Source of the DNA: Pseudoalteromonas arctica
Lineage (GTDB): Bacteria; Pseudomonadota; Gammaproteobacteria; Enterobacterales; Alteromonadaceae
Direction of reading: 5' to 3'
DNA: 57,643 nt
Assembly (NCBI RefSeq): GCF_012927645.1
Contig: NZ_JABBMT010000023.1
Span: forward strand, 1 to 57,643
Each line of letters opens with the position of its first letter. The first letter of the stretch is position 1. The translations under genes were made by a program, and so were the position numbers. The notes below the pieces were generated by a model. It did no database searches, had not been told where the DNA came from, and saw only the letters and a list, made by a program, of their open reading frames with translations. Of this stretch, positions 1-9,585 are shown in pieces.

Positions 1-203
1 AACAACACTGGATATTGGATGTCGTGTTTAAAGAAGATGCATCTCAAATTCACGATCCGTTAAGCGCACAACATATGGCATTATTTCGTCGAGTGGTTAG
101 AAACATGGTAAAACAACATACGAAAAGTAATAGTTCAATAAGAAGTAAGTGTGTAAGAGCGTGTTATGACGATGCTTTTAGAGAGGAATTGTTGTTCGGT
201 TAA
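1..203 (+). pseudogene. ISAs1-family transposase, C-terminal fragment
   Basis: The open frame runs in from the left edge (residues before position 15 read QHWIL) and ends at 203. The reading HWILDVVFKEDAS followed by an AQHMALFRRV segment matches the conserved C-terminal end of ISAs1/H-repeat transposases (HWxLDVxFxEDAxxI, then NMAxxRRxxxNLLK). Only the last 65 or so residues lie in the window. It could be the tail of an intact transposase starting outside the window or a remnant. It marks the left side as a region with insertion-sequence history. Confidence 0.7.
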
Positions 204-332
204 CATCGTTAACAAAGTGTGCTCGCGCCCTGACTGTAATGTCCAATAATGCAGTGTAATATCACGTAATATCTTTTTGTAGTTCATTCATTTATAACAC
301 CCCTAGAACTTAATAATAGTAATAGGTTAGAC

Positions 333-1628
333 ATGTCTACAGCAGCTCAATACGATTTAATCGTTATTGGAGGCGGCCCGGTTGGGTTATCGACCGCTTT
401 TCATGCATCGCAACGAGGCCTTAAAACACTGGTGCTCGAAAAGCATGGCTACTTTAATGATTTAGGGAGCTCTGCCGGATATTCTAGACAGTTTCGTTTG
501 CAGTATGATCAACAGCATATGTCTGAGTTATGTTTAGCATCACTGCAGTATTGGCAGCAAATACAGGCATTGTCAGACGAGCCATTGATTGGTGATGAGG
601 GAAGTTTATGGTTTGGTCAAAAAGGCGTTAAAGATGCGCGAGAAGGCGGTATTGTCGAGGCTGAAAAGACCATGGATGCGTTAAATATCCCTTATGAGAG
701 ACTGGCAGATGCCACTGCAATACAACGTAAGGCCTGCTTTGCGGGGCTCCCTAAAGAGTATTATGGTTTTTTTCAATCAAATGGCGGCACCATTAATATA
801 AAGCAAACAGAGAGATCACTTTTTAACGCGGGGTTAAACTCTGGGTGTGTGACTTATCGCGAATGGGAAAATGTGCAAACTATTACCTCATTAGCAGATG
901 ATATTGTTGAAGTAACGACCCAGCATAGCGCTGAAGAAGGCATCACTAATACACGTTATACATCTAAAAAACTAGCGATTACTACGGGGGCATATATCAA
1001 CGAAACCGTGCGTAGTTTAGGGGTGTCAGTGCCAATTATTATTTGGCAAATGGCATCAGCGTATTTTAAGAAAGTTGACCCTGTAGCAACGACCCCATCT
1101 TGGTTTGTATTTCAACAAGCAGAGAATGAATCAGACCCACGAACCGCGACTAATTCGCTTTTGTGTGGTTTTCCTGAGCTTGAATGGGCAAACCCGGGCT
1201 ATATTCGGGTTGCGACTAACTTTCCTGAGGATGCAATTATTTATGATCCAAATGATCGACAGCTAGCCCCAAGCAAACAATCATTAGCGGTTGCGTCATC
1301 ATGGGTTGAACAGTTTATGCCAGGCTTGGAGCCAACACCGTATTTTACTACAACATGCTTGATAGCATTGGATGATTCACGATTGAAAAAAGGGCAAAAA
1401 AAAGCAGAGTTTTTTCTTGATTATATGCCAGATAGCATACCTAATAATAAAAATATAGTTACGTATACCGCAGGTTGGGCGGGTAAATTTATACCTATTT
1501 TAGGTGATATGATTTGCCAGATGCTAGAAAACGATGCGCTGACTGAGTTTAATTTCTCTGTTAGCTACAGTACTTTTAGCATCCCAAAAAGTCATTTTGC
1601 TATAGCGTGGCAAACAATTAACATTTGA
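333..1628 (+). CDS. FAD-dependent oxidoreductase, sarcosine/N-methyltryptophan oxidase-like
   Basis: A 431-residue DAO-superfamily flavoenzyme. The N-terminus carries the dinucleotide-binding motif GGGPVG at residues 13-18, followed by an SSAGYSRQFR segment matching the SSxGxSRxxR of monomeric sarcosine oxidase and MTOX. Near residue 350 a TTTCLIALDD stretch aligns with the segment that holds the covalent flavin cysteine in those enzymes, and the C-terminus has AGWAGKFIP, the flavin-contacting glycine segment. By family it would oxidise a secondary amine or N-methyl amino acid, producing peroxide. The substrate cannot be read from the sequence. The ATG has a modest AGG ribosome site 6 bases upstream. 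It stands alone next to a transposase fragment, so recent transfer is possible. Confidence 0.75.
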   Translation: MSTAAQYDLIVIGGGPVGLSTAFHASQRGLKTLVLEKHGYFNDLGSSAGYSRQFRLQYDQQHMSELCLASLQYWQQIQALSDEPLIGDEGSLWFGQKGVKDAREGGIVEAEKTMDALNIPYERLADATAIQRKACFAGLPKEYYGFFQSNGGTINIKQTERSLFNAGLNSGCVTYREWENVQTITSLADDIVEVTTQHSAEEGITNTRYTSKKLAITTGAYINETVRSLGVSVPIIIWQMASAYFKKVDPVATTPSWFVFQQAENESDPRTATNSLLCGFPELEWANPGYIRVATNFPEDAIIYDPNDRQLAPSKQSLAVASSWVEQFMPGLEPTPYFTTTCLIALDDSRLKKGQKKAEFFLDYMPDSIPNNKNIVTYTAGWAGKFIPILGDMICQMLENDALTEFNFSVSYSTFSIPKSHFAIAWQTINI

Positions 1629-1632
1629 TCGG

Positions 1633-2037
1633 TTAAATAGGTGTGCGCTGGTGAAAATTTACGTAAAGAGTTTTGAGATCATTAGGTAATACTTGCCAAT
1701 ATGGTGCAGCATTAATAGGTGTTACCTGCCACAAAAGATTCTCAATGATCCCAACATCAATATATTCACGAGCCACTGTCGTAAAAGGCAGTTTAGGTAG
1801 TATTTTTAAAGCAGACAAGGCAAATGCCGAACAAGTAAACATCAACCCCGCAACAACAATCGCCCCCAATGGCGCAAGAAGTGTTCCTTGCTTCGATGAC
1901 GCAATTAATTGTACCGGGGCACGGGTAAAAGCAAACCAACTTGGCCCACCCCAAATGCACAATAAGTGCCATACAGCTGCCGCAAAGGCGATAACCGCTG
2001 CACTCATTAATAATCTAGATTCAATGCTATGTGACAT
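1633..2037 (-). CDS. small integral membrane protein, unknown function
   Basis: Start chosen at 2037 (MSHSIES) because AGGA lies 5 bases upstream; a longer frame opens at 2082 without a clear ribosome site. The product is about 134 residues. Two strongly hydrophobic segments (about residues 10-30 and 50-75) suggest an inner-membrane protein, with a conserved-looking CIWGGPSWF between them. Related small membrane proteins, as I remember them, have two more hydrophobic helices after this point. Here the last 45 residues are polar, so the C-terminus may have been replaced by a frameshift or rearrangement. It converges on the flavoenzyme gene with 4 bases between the stops. Function not recognised. 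Confidence 0.5.
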   Translation of the reverse strand: MSHSIESRLLMSAAVIAFAAAVWHLLCIWGGPSWFAFTRAPVQLIASSKQGTLLAPLGAIVVAGLMFTCSAFALSALKILPKLPFTTVAREYIDVGIIENLLWQVTPINAAPYWQVLPNDLKTLYVNFHQRTPI

Positions 2038-2095
2038 ATGCATCCTATACTTAAGAATAGGAGCGGTAAAAAGTGAAGTCATAATATTTAAATAG

Positions 2096-2526
2096 AATCG
2101 GTAAGTATATATGGTAAATATTTTTTAATTCAAAGAGTCAGTACTTAATTATGGCGTTTGCTTTGACCTTTTAGTTAAGTGATAAGTGTTTTTTCTGGGG
2201 GGCGTGTTTAATTGCTAAAGGTTTAATGATAACAGATTGTTTATTTTGTTTATTTTGTTTATTTTGTTTATTTTGTTTATTTTGTTTATTTTGTTTATTT
2301 AATGTACCTTTATTTGAATGTTTGTTTCTAAGAAAATAATCTAATTTTTAAAGTGGCGATTTATTTAGTTTAGTTTTTATATGTTTACAGCATGTAGAGT
2401 TTAATAGGGTCTAATTTACATTTTAAACAGCATTTTTTAAATTTGACCCTCGTTAGGCTTTTAACCGTTTATGTAGTTGAGGTTTTAAAAAGGAACGGTT
2501 TTATAATCATAAAAAGGATATTCTCA
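2096..2526. other. gene-free AT-rich stretch with a 9-bp tandem repeat
   Basis: No convincing gene lies here. The stretch is very AT-rich and contains the GTTTATTTT array listed separately. It presumably also holds the promoter of the secreted protein that starts at 2527. A frame open from 2443 in phase with that gene lacks a ribosome site and precedes the signal peptide, so it was not used as the start. Confidence 0.5.
2239..2301 (+). repeat. tandem repeat, seven copies of GTTTATTTT
   Basis: Seven consecutive 9-bp units begin at 2239, 2248, 2257, 2266, 2275, 2284 and 2293. The first six are identical and the seventh ends in A. The array lies about 225 bp upstream of the secreted-protein start at 2527. 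No other copy of this unit was seen in the window. Confidence 0.95.
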
Positions 2527-2949
2527 ATGAAAAAAATATATTTGGCTTTACTCGGTGCTTCTATGTTTAGTGGTGTGGCAATGGCTGATACAGTATCTTG
2601 TTATGTTGATACTCAAGCCTATGATGAATATAGGGAAAATCAGTGTTTTGGTGGTGGACCTTTATCTAGCTATAGACAAGGTGCAATTGTATTTAAGGTC
2701 AATGCAAGCAAACCTATACAGAGTGTGACATGGGATATTGCATCGTACGGCGCAACCCCTCGACCTAATAGTTGTAATGGTAATGTTTGTATTGTTGATG
2801 TTGGCCGTGGAGAGCATGAAGTCGAAGGCTGTGTAGATAAAATTTACTATAAAGATTACACATGGGCAGATGTTAATTGGTGTGCAACTGCGACTGCAAA
2901 TTATTGGGCAGGCGGTCATTCTCCTTTAGCTGAATCAGAAGGGCAATAA
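2527..2949 (+). CDS. secreted cysteine-containing protein, unknown function
   Basis: The ATG at 2527 follows an AAAAGGA ribosome site and opens a typical Sec signal peptide (MKKIYLALLGASMFSGVAMA, cleavage likely after AMA at residue 20). The mature part is about 120 residues with six cysteines, enough for three disulfides in the periplasm or outside the cell. A TWDIASYG segment and a GxGxHxVEGCVD stretch suggest a compact beta-rich fold. I do not recognise the family. It is followed by a stem (2955-2962 with 2974-2981) and converges with the glyoxalase-fold gene. Confidence 0.6.
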   Translation: MKKIYLALLGASMFSGVAMADTVSCYVDTQAYDEYRENQCFGGGPLSSYRQGAIVFKVNASKPIQSVTWDIASYGATPRPNSCNGNVCIVDVGRGEHEVEGCVDKIYYKDYTWADVNWCATATANYWAGGHSPLAESEGQ

Positions 2950-2952
2950 GCA

Positions 2953-2983
2953 TTCAAGGCTGTATTTTTAATGCAGCCTTGTA
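2953..2983. terminator. stem-loop between convergent genes
   Basis: CAAGGCTG at 2955-2962 pairs perfectly with CAGCCTTG at 2974-2981 around an 11-base AT-rich loop. There is no good T-run on either strand, so it is a plausible shared bidirectional terminator but not a strong intrinsic one. Confidence 0.5.
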
Positions 2984-3385
2984 CTATTTATTCAACTGCA
3001 ACAAATCCCACTTATTACCGTACAAATCTTCAAATACCACGACGGTGCCGTAGGCTTCTTCGCGCGGCTGCTCGTTGAATCTAATGCCATTTTTTTGCAT
3101 CAATTCATAATCACGCCAAAAATCATTGGTGTGTAAAAATAAAAATACACGAGCGCCTGTTTGGTTGCCAATAACTTTTAATTGCTCCGATGTACTTGCT
3201 TTAGCGAGTAATAGGTTAGTGCCATTGGAATTAGGCGGCGATACTAATACCCAACGTTTTCCATTGCCAAGCTCAGTATCTTCAACCAAATCAAAGCCCA
3301 ATTTTCGGGTGTAAAATACAATTGCGTCATCATAATCTTTTACAACTAAAGCGATACTACCAATGTGCTGTTTTATATTTGTCAT
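2984..3385 (-). CDS. glyoxalase/bleomycin-resistance (VOC) family protein
   Basis: Start placed at 3385 (MTNIKQHIGSIALVV), the normal beginning of the fold; 23 extra codons are open upstream. The 133-residue product has the vicinal-oxygen-chelate features: HIGSIALVVKDYDDAIVFY at the N-terminus, a LGFDL strand turn, and a C-terminal VVVFEDLYGNKWDLLQ. The first-strand histidine and the glutamate near the C-terminus (FEDLYGN) are in the usual metal-ligand positions. The family covers glyoxalases, dioxygenases and drug-binding proteins, and the substrate is not predictable from this sequence. Confidence 0.8.
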   Translation of the reverse strand: MTNIKQHIGSIALVVKDYDDAIVFYTRKLGFDLVEDTELGNGKRWVLVSPPNSNGTNLLLAKASTSEQLKVIGNQTGARVFLFLHTNDFWRDYELMQKNGIRFNEQPREEAYGTVVVFEDLYGNKWDLLQLNK

Positions 3386-3582
3386 CGTGCTGCTTTGAAA
3401 TAATAAAATGCTTAAAAGCGTTTTAACATATAAGAAAATATAAGCCGAGGACAAAAGGCTGGTACGTTAAGTGCTGTGCTAGATTTATCAGTAGATCTGA
3501 CTTTAGTTAGAAAGCTTTTACCAGATAAATCTGGACTTACGAGTGGCTGGCGCTAGGTTTTAAACTTACCCTCTTTCAAAAC

Positions 3583-3608
3583 AAAACCCAGCTTTCACTG
3601 GGTTTTTA
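3583..3608 (-). terminator. rho-independent terminator downstream of rnk
   Basis: AAAACCCA (3583-3590) pairs with TGGGTTTT (3599-3606) around GCTTTCAC. It lies just beyond the rnk stop and, read on the minus strand, ends in a TTTTG tract. Confidence 0.75.
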
Positions 3609-3621
3609 ATAACACTAAATA

Positions 3622-4035
3622 TTATCGATGTAACTCACCGGCTCGTTCTGGCTGATAAGTGATTGCTTTTATTTTTACTTTTATGAGGCCGCCGCTGGGT
3701 TTTGGCCACTCAATCTCATCACCTTGTGATAGACCCAGTAAGGCGCTGCCAACAGGGGCTAAAATTGATATTTTATCAGTACTTGCATCAGCATTTTTCG
3801 GATACACTAAGGTCTTAGTGAATTCTTCTTGGGTCGATTCAACGATAAAGTTTACCGTTGAATTCATCGTCACCACCGTCGAAGGCATATCTTTTGGCTC
3901 AACGATTGTGGCACGGCCAAGTTCAGCTTCAAGCTCTTTTTCGCCAGCAAAGCTTCCTGCTGGTAATGACTCCATTAAATCATACAATCTCTCAGCATCG
4001 AGTGATGAAATGATTAGCTCAGGTTTTTTATTCAT
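3622..4035 (-). CDS. rnk: nucleoside diphosphate kinase regulator Rnk (GreA/GreB-like)
   Basis: The 137-residue product matches Rnk in length (136 in E. coli) and layout: a short N-terminal coiled coil (LDAERLYDLMESLPAGSFAGEKELEAELGRA) followed by a GreA/GreB-type FKBP-like domain. The latter has a VYPKNADASTDKISILAPVGSALLGLSQGDEIEW stretch, read here in two overlapping halves. Rnk binds the RNA-polymerase secondary channel region like Gre factors but with a shorter coiled coil; in Pseudomonas it influences nucleoside diphosphate kinase levels. It is a single gene with its own terminator on one side and the groESL terminator on the other. Confidence 0.93.
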   Translation of the reverse strand: MNKKPELIISSLDAERLYDLMESLPAGSFAGEKELEAELGRATIVEPKDMPSTVVTMNSTVNFIVESTQEEFTKTLVYPKNADASTDKISILAPVGSALLGLSQGDEIEWPKPSGGLIKVKIKAITYQPERAGELHR

Positions 4036-4168
4036 CTTAATATCCTTAATAATGTTGTATAAATAAAATTAACTCTGAGTATGGTTTGTTATGCAGTTCA
4101 TTGACTGCTCTACGCTGGAGTCATTTTATTTGTAAGTCATATCCGCTGTTTTATCTTGCTAATAATGC

Positions 4169-4197
4169 TAAAAACCCAGCCGAAGCTGGGTTTTTAA
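4169..4197 (-). terminator. strong intrinsic terminator, probably of the groESL transcript
   Basis: AAAACCCAGC (4171-4180) pairs with GCTGGGTTTT (4185-4194). On the minus strand the loop is TTCG, a UUCG tetraloop, and the stem is followed by a T-run. It lies in the 3' exon about 25 nt beyond the intron end. It is the first strong terminator downstream of groEL on the same strand, so it is best read as the groESL terminator from which the intron has separated the coding genes. Confidence 0.8.
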
Positions 4198-4219
4198 TTG
4201 AGCTAGGAGGGGGAGTGAT

Positions 4220-4260
4220 GTCGGGTAAGGAACAGCCATTGCTGGCTGCCCCTCCCCTAA
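4220..4260 (-). other. group II intron domain VI with branch-point A
   Basis: On the minus strand a stem GGGCAGCCA...TGGCTG with a GCAA-like loop is followed by TTCCTTACCCGAC. The A of TTACCC is 7 nt from the proposed 3' end (AC at 4220), consistent with the lariat branch adenosine. Confidence 0.7.
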
Positions 4261-4294
4261 GAACCGTACGTGCGAGTTTCCCCGCATACGGCTC
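4261..4294 (-). other. group II intron domain V, catalytic hairpin
   Basis: The 34 bases begin GAGCC and end GGTTC on the minus strand, with a GGGGAAACTC cap containing the GAAA tetraloop and a two-base bulge side at CGCACG. Length, ends and loop all fit the canonical 34-nt domain V, which argues for a splicing-competent intron. Confidence 0.92.
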
Positions 4295-4454
4295 AAGCCT
4301 TAATAAGTCAGTACCTAAGTACAAACCAGCGACTTTCTTGCCTGTTACTCTTCAACTAATCTTTACGCCCCAACTGAGAGCGTTTGAAATAGATGTAAAA
4401 GCATACAACCAAAGCAAGGATCATCAATTGGCTTACGATCAATGGAAACATGAT

Positions 4455-4763
4455 CTATTTTCCTTTTTCACATATACCACAACCGTTAGGATAGCTTTCT
4501 ATCTCCTTTGCCACAGCATAAATAATGTGCCAAGGCGGAACTAAAAGGTCTTGAAGCTCGTCCCAATGACTGTCCACATAATTGGAAATGATTTTTCCCT
4601 CTAAAGGCATTCCCAATAAGTTGTTATGTTCAGGATCGTGCTTTTCGCAACAATAAACACCTCCAAGAGCAGTTGCAATTCTAACCGCATGAAATTGAAG
4701 TTCTTCGTTTATTACGAAACCATCACTATCCATCATTTTAACCAGTTCATCTAAGTCAAACAT
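4455..4763 (-). CDS. second ORF inside the group II intron, unknown function
   Basis: A 102-residue ORF whose ATG lies one base after the maturase stop codon. Its ribosome site AGGAG is inside the last sense codons of the maturase (AGG AGA TAA G ATG), so translation is probably coupled. The product is acidic (MFDLDELVKMMDSDG at the start), has a CC pair near residue 39 and a CGIC motif near the C-terminus, and lacks a signal peptide or membrane segment. It lies in the domain IV loop before domain V, so it belongs to the intron. I do not recognise a family. It may be a cargo gene or a regulatory or helper protein for intron mobility; neither is shown by the sequence. Confidence 0.7.
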   Translation of the reverse strand: MFDLDELVKMMDSDGFVINEELQFHAVRIATALGGVYCCEKHDPEHNNLLGMPLEGKIISNYVDSHWDELQDLLVPPWHIIYAVAKEIESYPNGCGICEKGK

Positions 4764-4764
4764 C

Positions 4765-6435
4765 TTATCTCCTAACTTTTGTTTGTATATGCAATTGCCT
4801 ATGACAATTAGGGTGCAACAGCACCAAGTTATCCAACTCATCTGAGCCGCCTTTTACTCTTTCCACAATATGATGGATATTCCATCCTGTTTCTTTGGTA
4901 ATTTTATGACGGCACATCGCACAGCATTGCTGCTGCCTGAGCCAAAGCGTTAGCACTTTCCTTTTACCCTGCATTGATTCTCGCCAAGCTCGCTCTAAGC
5001 GCTGCTCGAAGTATTCCTCAAATGCTAAGTCATAAGGGTTGGCTTCTGCTTTTATCTTAGTATGTCGCTTTATCACCACATCGTTACATGAGAACAGGCG
5101 AAGTATTTTCGACTCCTCCCACTCACCAGAAAATACCCAGTTGCGTTTGCCCACTGTTTTAAAGTATTTAGCCTTAACCCAGTGTAAGCGACGATTTTTA
5201 TGTCGCCGTCGGCACCACTTCCAAAGCATTTTCCACACCCGATAATCAACATAATTAAAGGTTTCCTTGGCAACGATATGTCTGTGATAGTTTGCCCAGC
5301 CCCGAAGTACAGGGTTTAGCATGTATATCAGCAAACCAGCCGTCACCGTTTTGTTTCCACTAATTATGTTTCTGACTTTATGGAGGAACGTCCGCAGGTT
5401 CTTTCGGCTCGGCTTAATCAAGAGCTTGCCTTTGTACTTACGTAAGTTTTGTCCCAAAAAGTCAAACCCTTCGTCAATATGGGTTATCACCGTTTTTTCC
5501 GGAGATAGCGTCAGACCTCTCTCCGCCATAAAAGCTTCAACGAGTGGTTTTACTTCGTCTTCAAGTAACTCTTGTGAGATACCAGTAATAATGAAGTCAT
5601 CTGCATACCGGCAGTAGTTGACCTTGGTCTTGTAGCTGGCTTTGGTATTTTTCTTCCCAAAATGGGATTCAAGCACCGTTTCCAAACCATCAAGCGCCAT
5701 ATTGGCCAACACGGGAGAAATAATTCCCCCTTGCGGTGTTCCCGCTTCCGTCGGGTTCAATTTACCGGATTCCATGTAACCGGCTTTCAGCCATTTACCG
5801 AGTACTCGTTTATCCAATGGAATATTGGCGAGTAGCCAGTCATGACTGATGTTATCGAAGCATCCTTTGATATCCCCCTCTAACACCCATTTGGCAGAAT
5901 GCTTGCGACTGAGATTCACAAAACATTGTTCAATCGCATCTGACGTTGAGCGCATCGGGCGAAAACCATAACTATTTCTATCGGCGGTTGTTTCCGACAC
6001 TGGCTCCAAGGCCAGCAGGTATAACGCCTGCATGGCTCTATCGAGCATAGTCGGTATCCCAAGCGGTCGGCGTTTACCATTCGCTTTCGGAATATACACA
6101 CGCCTTAACGGCTTGGGCTTATAGCCCTTACGCGTTAACCGAAACAGCGCTAGCCATTTACTCTCAGGTGTACTCCATAACTCCCCATCGACACCGGCAG
6201 TCCTTTTGCCTCGATTTTCAGTTACCCGCTTAACCGCCAATGCCTTGGCAGCAAACGAGCGCACCAACATGCGTTGCAGGGCTTTCACCTTGCGCCACTG
6301 TTGTTGCTTCGTCGCTTTCGCGATCCGCACTTGTAGCCCTCTCACCTTGCGCTCAACCGAATACCAATCAATGGTATGCCAGCTGCTTGTCTGGTGGGAG
6401 AACGCAGGTACGTGAAACATACATTCCGTACTCAT
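4765..6435 (-). CDS. ltrA: group II intron reverse transcriptase/maturase with HNH endonuclease
   Basis: Start set at 6435 (MSTECMF), which has GGAGG 8 bases upstream; the frame is open further to 6474. The 556-residue product has all intron-encoded protein parts. The RT domain carries [18 protein letters not shown] around residues 111-128, [26 protein letters not shown] and the catalytic YADD at about 277-280. The maturase/thumb domain X ([13 protein letters not shown]) follows, then a basic DNA-binding region. A complete C-terminal HNH domain (about 505-550) has CAMC, the HH pair, an N-x-V-x-LHPNCH segment and a final LH. It would splice the intron and support target-primed reverse transcription. 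No inactivating change is visible. Confidence 0.96.
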   Translation of the reverse strand: MSTECMFHVPAFSHQTSSWHTIDWYSVERKVRGLQVRIAKATKQQQWRKVKALQRMLVRSFAAKALAVKRVTENRGKRTAGVDGELWSTPESKWLALFRLTRKGYKPKPLRRVYIPKANGKRRPLGIPTMLDRAMQALYLLALEPVSETTADRNSYGFRPMRSTSDAIEQCFVNLSRKHSAKWVLEGDIKGCFDNISHDWLLANIPLDKRVLGKWLKAGYMESGKLNPTEAGTPQGGIISPVLANMALDGLETVLESHFGKKNTKASYKTKVNYCRYADDFIITGISQELLEDEVKPLVEAFMAERGLTLSPEKTVITHIDEGFDFLGQNLRKYKGKLLIKPSRKNLRTFLHKVRNIISGNKTVTAGLLIYMLNPVLRGWANYHRHIVAKETFNYVDYRVWKMLWKWCRRRHKNRRLHWVKAKYFKTVGKRNWVFSGEWEESKILRLFSCNDVVIKRHTKIKAEANPYDLAFEEYFEQRLERAWRESMQGKRKVLTLWLRQQQCCAMCRHKITKETGWNIHHIVERVKGGSDELDNLVLLHPNCHRQLHIQTKVRR

Positions 6436-7241
6436 CTTGCTTTCCTCCATAACCACAAAACGGAGGAAAGCCAAACCCTTACGGGGACAGCTAATCCCCG
6501 CTTGGGTTAATTTGTTAGATGGCTTTACACGCCTTCACACGATAAAGACCAGTCTGAATTTGGCACTCTTTCGAGTCAGGGCAAAGTTAGAACCCCTATC
6601 CGAACCATTACAGTTCAGCATTCGCTTGGTCAGACATCCTTTACCCGCTTATCCAACAGCGCTCCTTACGGATTGCCTGCCTGTGTTACTGTTACCAGCA
6701 ATCAGGCGAATAATCGGGCTTACCGAGTTCCGTTGCAGTTACACGAACAACTTAGGTTCTGTCTATCTACCGGTGGTCATAAGACGGCGTAATCCCAGAT
6801 GTAAAAGGATTAACCGACCACATACCTTTTGGTCAGAGCGTAACAACAATATTTCGCTCTTTGCGGTTGACGGTATTTATCAACAGTTCACTTACGTTAA
6901 CCATATTGCCCAGCCTAGCCCCAGCCAGCTTATTGTTAGCCAACTATGCCCACTCTCGCGAGTTAAGGCACCGCTTGTGCAGGGGTACATTGTCAGGAAG
7001 CTTCGCACCATGCCGTTACCAGCATCGCACTATCCCTAGGCTACTGTTAGCCGTATAACAGGTCTCACTACCGAAATGCCGAAGCAAAGCGATGAGACAA
7101 TAACTACAACAGCTTACGCCGGAGATCGCTCCAGCAGCAAAATTCCAATAAGTCGTGCCAGAAATGGCAAGCAGACGGGAGTATCCTCGAAGGTTAAAAT
7201 TGTCGGCAGGCTGACGCCGCCGTTCTTTTTTCCTTTCGCAC
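6436..7241 (-). other. group II intron RNA domains I-III
   Basis: About 800 nt between the intron 5' end and the maturase start hold no gene, although several overlapping frames are open. The stretch is relatively GC-rich with many short inverted repeats, as expected of the folded ribozyme. The candidate EBS1 loop is at 6825-6830. Confidence 0.8.
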
Positions 7242-7490
7242 AAAAGACTATGCTTCTAGATACCTACGTGTTGAGGGCAGCGCAGACATTAACACTTTGC
7301 GCCCATTTTCTTTATGCTGACCGACAATAACGATCAGGCGAACATTCTCTTTCAAGAATGCCGTTGATCGGATTGTGCGATCCGACCAACGGATTTCGAC
7401 TACTAATTTTTGCAGGTGGGTGAGCAAGTACATAAGTACTTGCTTACGGTGTAGCCTGCTAGGTTAGCGACCTACGCGACTCTCGTCGCA
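7242..7490 (-). other. groEL 3' untranslated region / intron 5' exon with two palindromes
   Basis: This 249-nt segment lies between the groEL stop and the intron. It holds two clear inverted repeats: 7361-7373 with 7380-7392 (13-bp arms, one mismatch/G-U) and 7423-7431 with 7436-7444 (9-bp perfect arms around ATAA). Neither is followed by a T-run. A 61-codon frame on the minus strand (7248-7433) lacks homology that I recognise and a ribosome site. The segment may itself be inserted material. Confidence 0.45.
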
Positions 7491-9173
<1,683 letters not shown>

Positions 9174-9190
9174 TTAAACGAAAAGTAGGT

Positions 9191-9478
9191 TTAGCCTACA
9201 ATGCCTAAAATATTGTCTTCACGCATGATCAGGTACTCTTGACCTTCGATCTTTTCAGCTTTTTCAACATATGAGCCGAACAACACAGTGTCACCGACTT
9301 TAACTTCTAATGCTCTCACATCACCGTTATCTAGAGTACGGCCATTACCAACAGCGACAACTTTACCACGGGTTGATTTCTCAGCCGCAGAACCAGTTAA
9401 TACAATACCGCCAGCAGATTTGGTTTCTTCTTCTAGGCGCTCAACGATCACGCGATCATGTAAAGGACGAATGTTCAT
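9191..9478 (-). CDS. groS: co-chaperonin GroES
   Basis: Start at 9478 ([16 protein letters not shown]) with AGGAGA upstream; 22 upstream codons are open but not part of the family. The 95-residue product has the mobile loop ([17 protein letters not shown], about residues 16-32) and the core [10 protein letters not shown] and [29 protein letters not shown] read in segments. It caps GroEL. It is the first gene of groESL, downstream of a probable sigma-32 promoter. Confidence 0.98.
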   Translation of the reverse strand: MNIRPLHDRVIVERLEEETKSAGGIVLTGSAAEKSTRGKVVAVGNGRTLDNGDVRALEVKVGDTVLFGSYVEKAEKIEGQEYLIMREDNILGIVG

Positions 9479-9585
9479 TTTGTTTAGTTCTCCTAACAGT
9501 TTCTGAACAGGACAGAAAAAAGTTTTGTGTGTACCAGTTTGCATTAAACCCTGTGGTTCAAGGCAATTGACTTAGTTGTACTCAG

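Larger units (their letters stand above)
4220..7241 (-). mobile_element. group II intron, about 3.0 kb, with maturase ORF and a second ORF
   Basis: Read on the minus strand the element starts with GTGCG at 7241, matching the group II 5' consensus GUGYG. It continues through about 800 nt of RNA domains I-III, a maturase ORF and a second ORF, and ends with a 34-nt domain V (4261-4294) and a domain VI hairpin finishing in AC at 4220. In domain VI an unpaired A lies 7 nt from that end, a suitable branch point. A candidate EBS1 (AAAAGG, complement of 6825-6830) sits in an 11-nt loop closed by GACC/GGTC. It pairs with the last six bases of the 5' exon (TCTTTT, complement of 7242-7247) with one G-U pair. 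Exact ends are inferred from these motifs. Confidence 0.9.

Noticed and set aside
6437..7039. 200-codon plus-strand ORF opposite the intron 5' half
   Set aside because: It lies antisense to group II intron domains I-III; the open frame is incidental to the GC-rich folded RNA.
7248..7433. 61-codon minus-strand ORF between groEL and the intron
   Set aside because: No ribosome site and no recognisable product; it spans the 13-bp palindrome and is better treated as untranslated sequence.
9556..9564. CCTTGAACC as the -35 box of groESL
   Set aside because: It is downstream of the CCCCATTA element on the minus strand, so its order is wrong; CTTGGG at 9608-9613 has the correct position and spacing.
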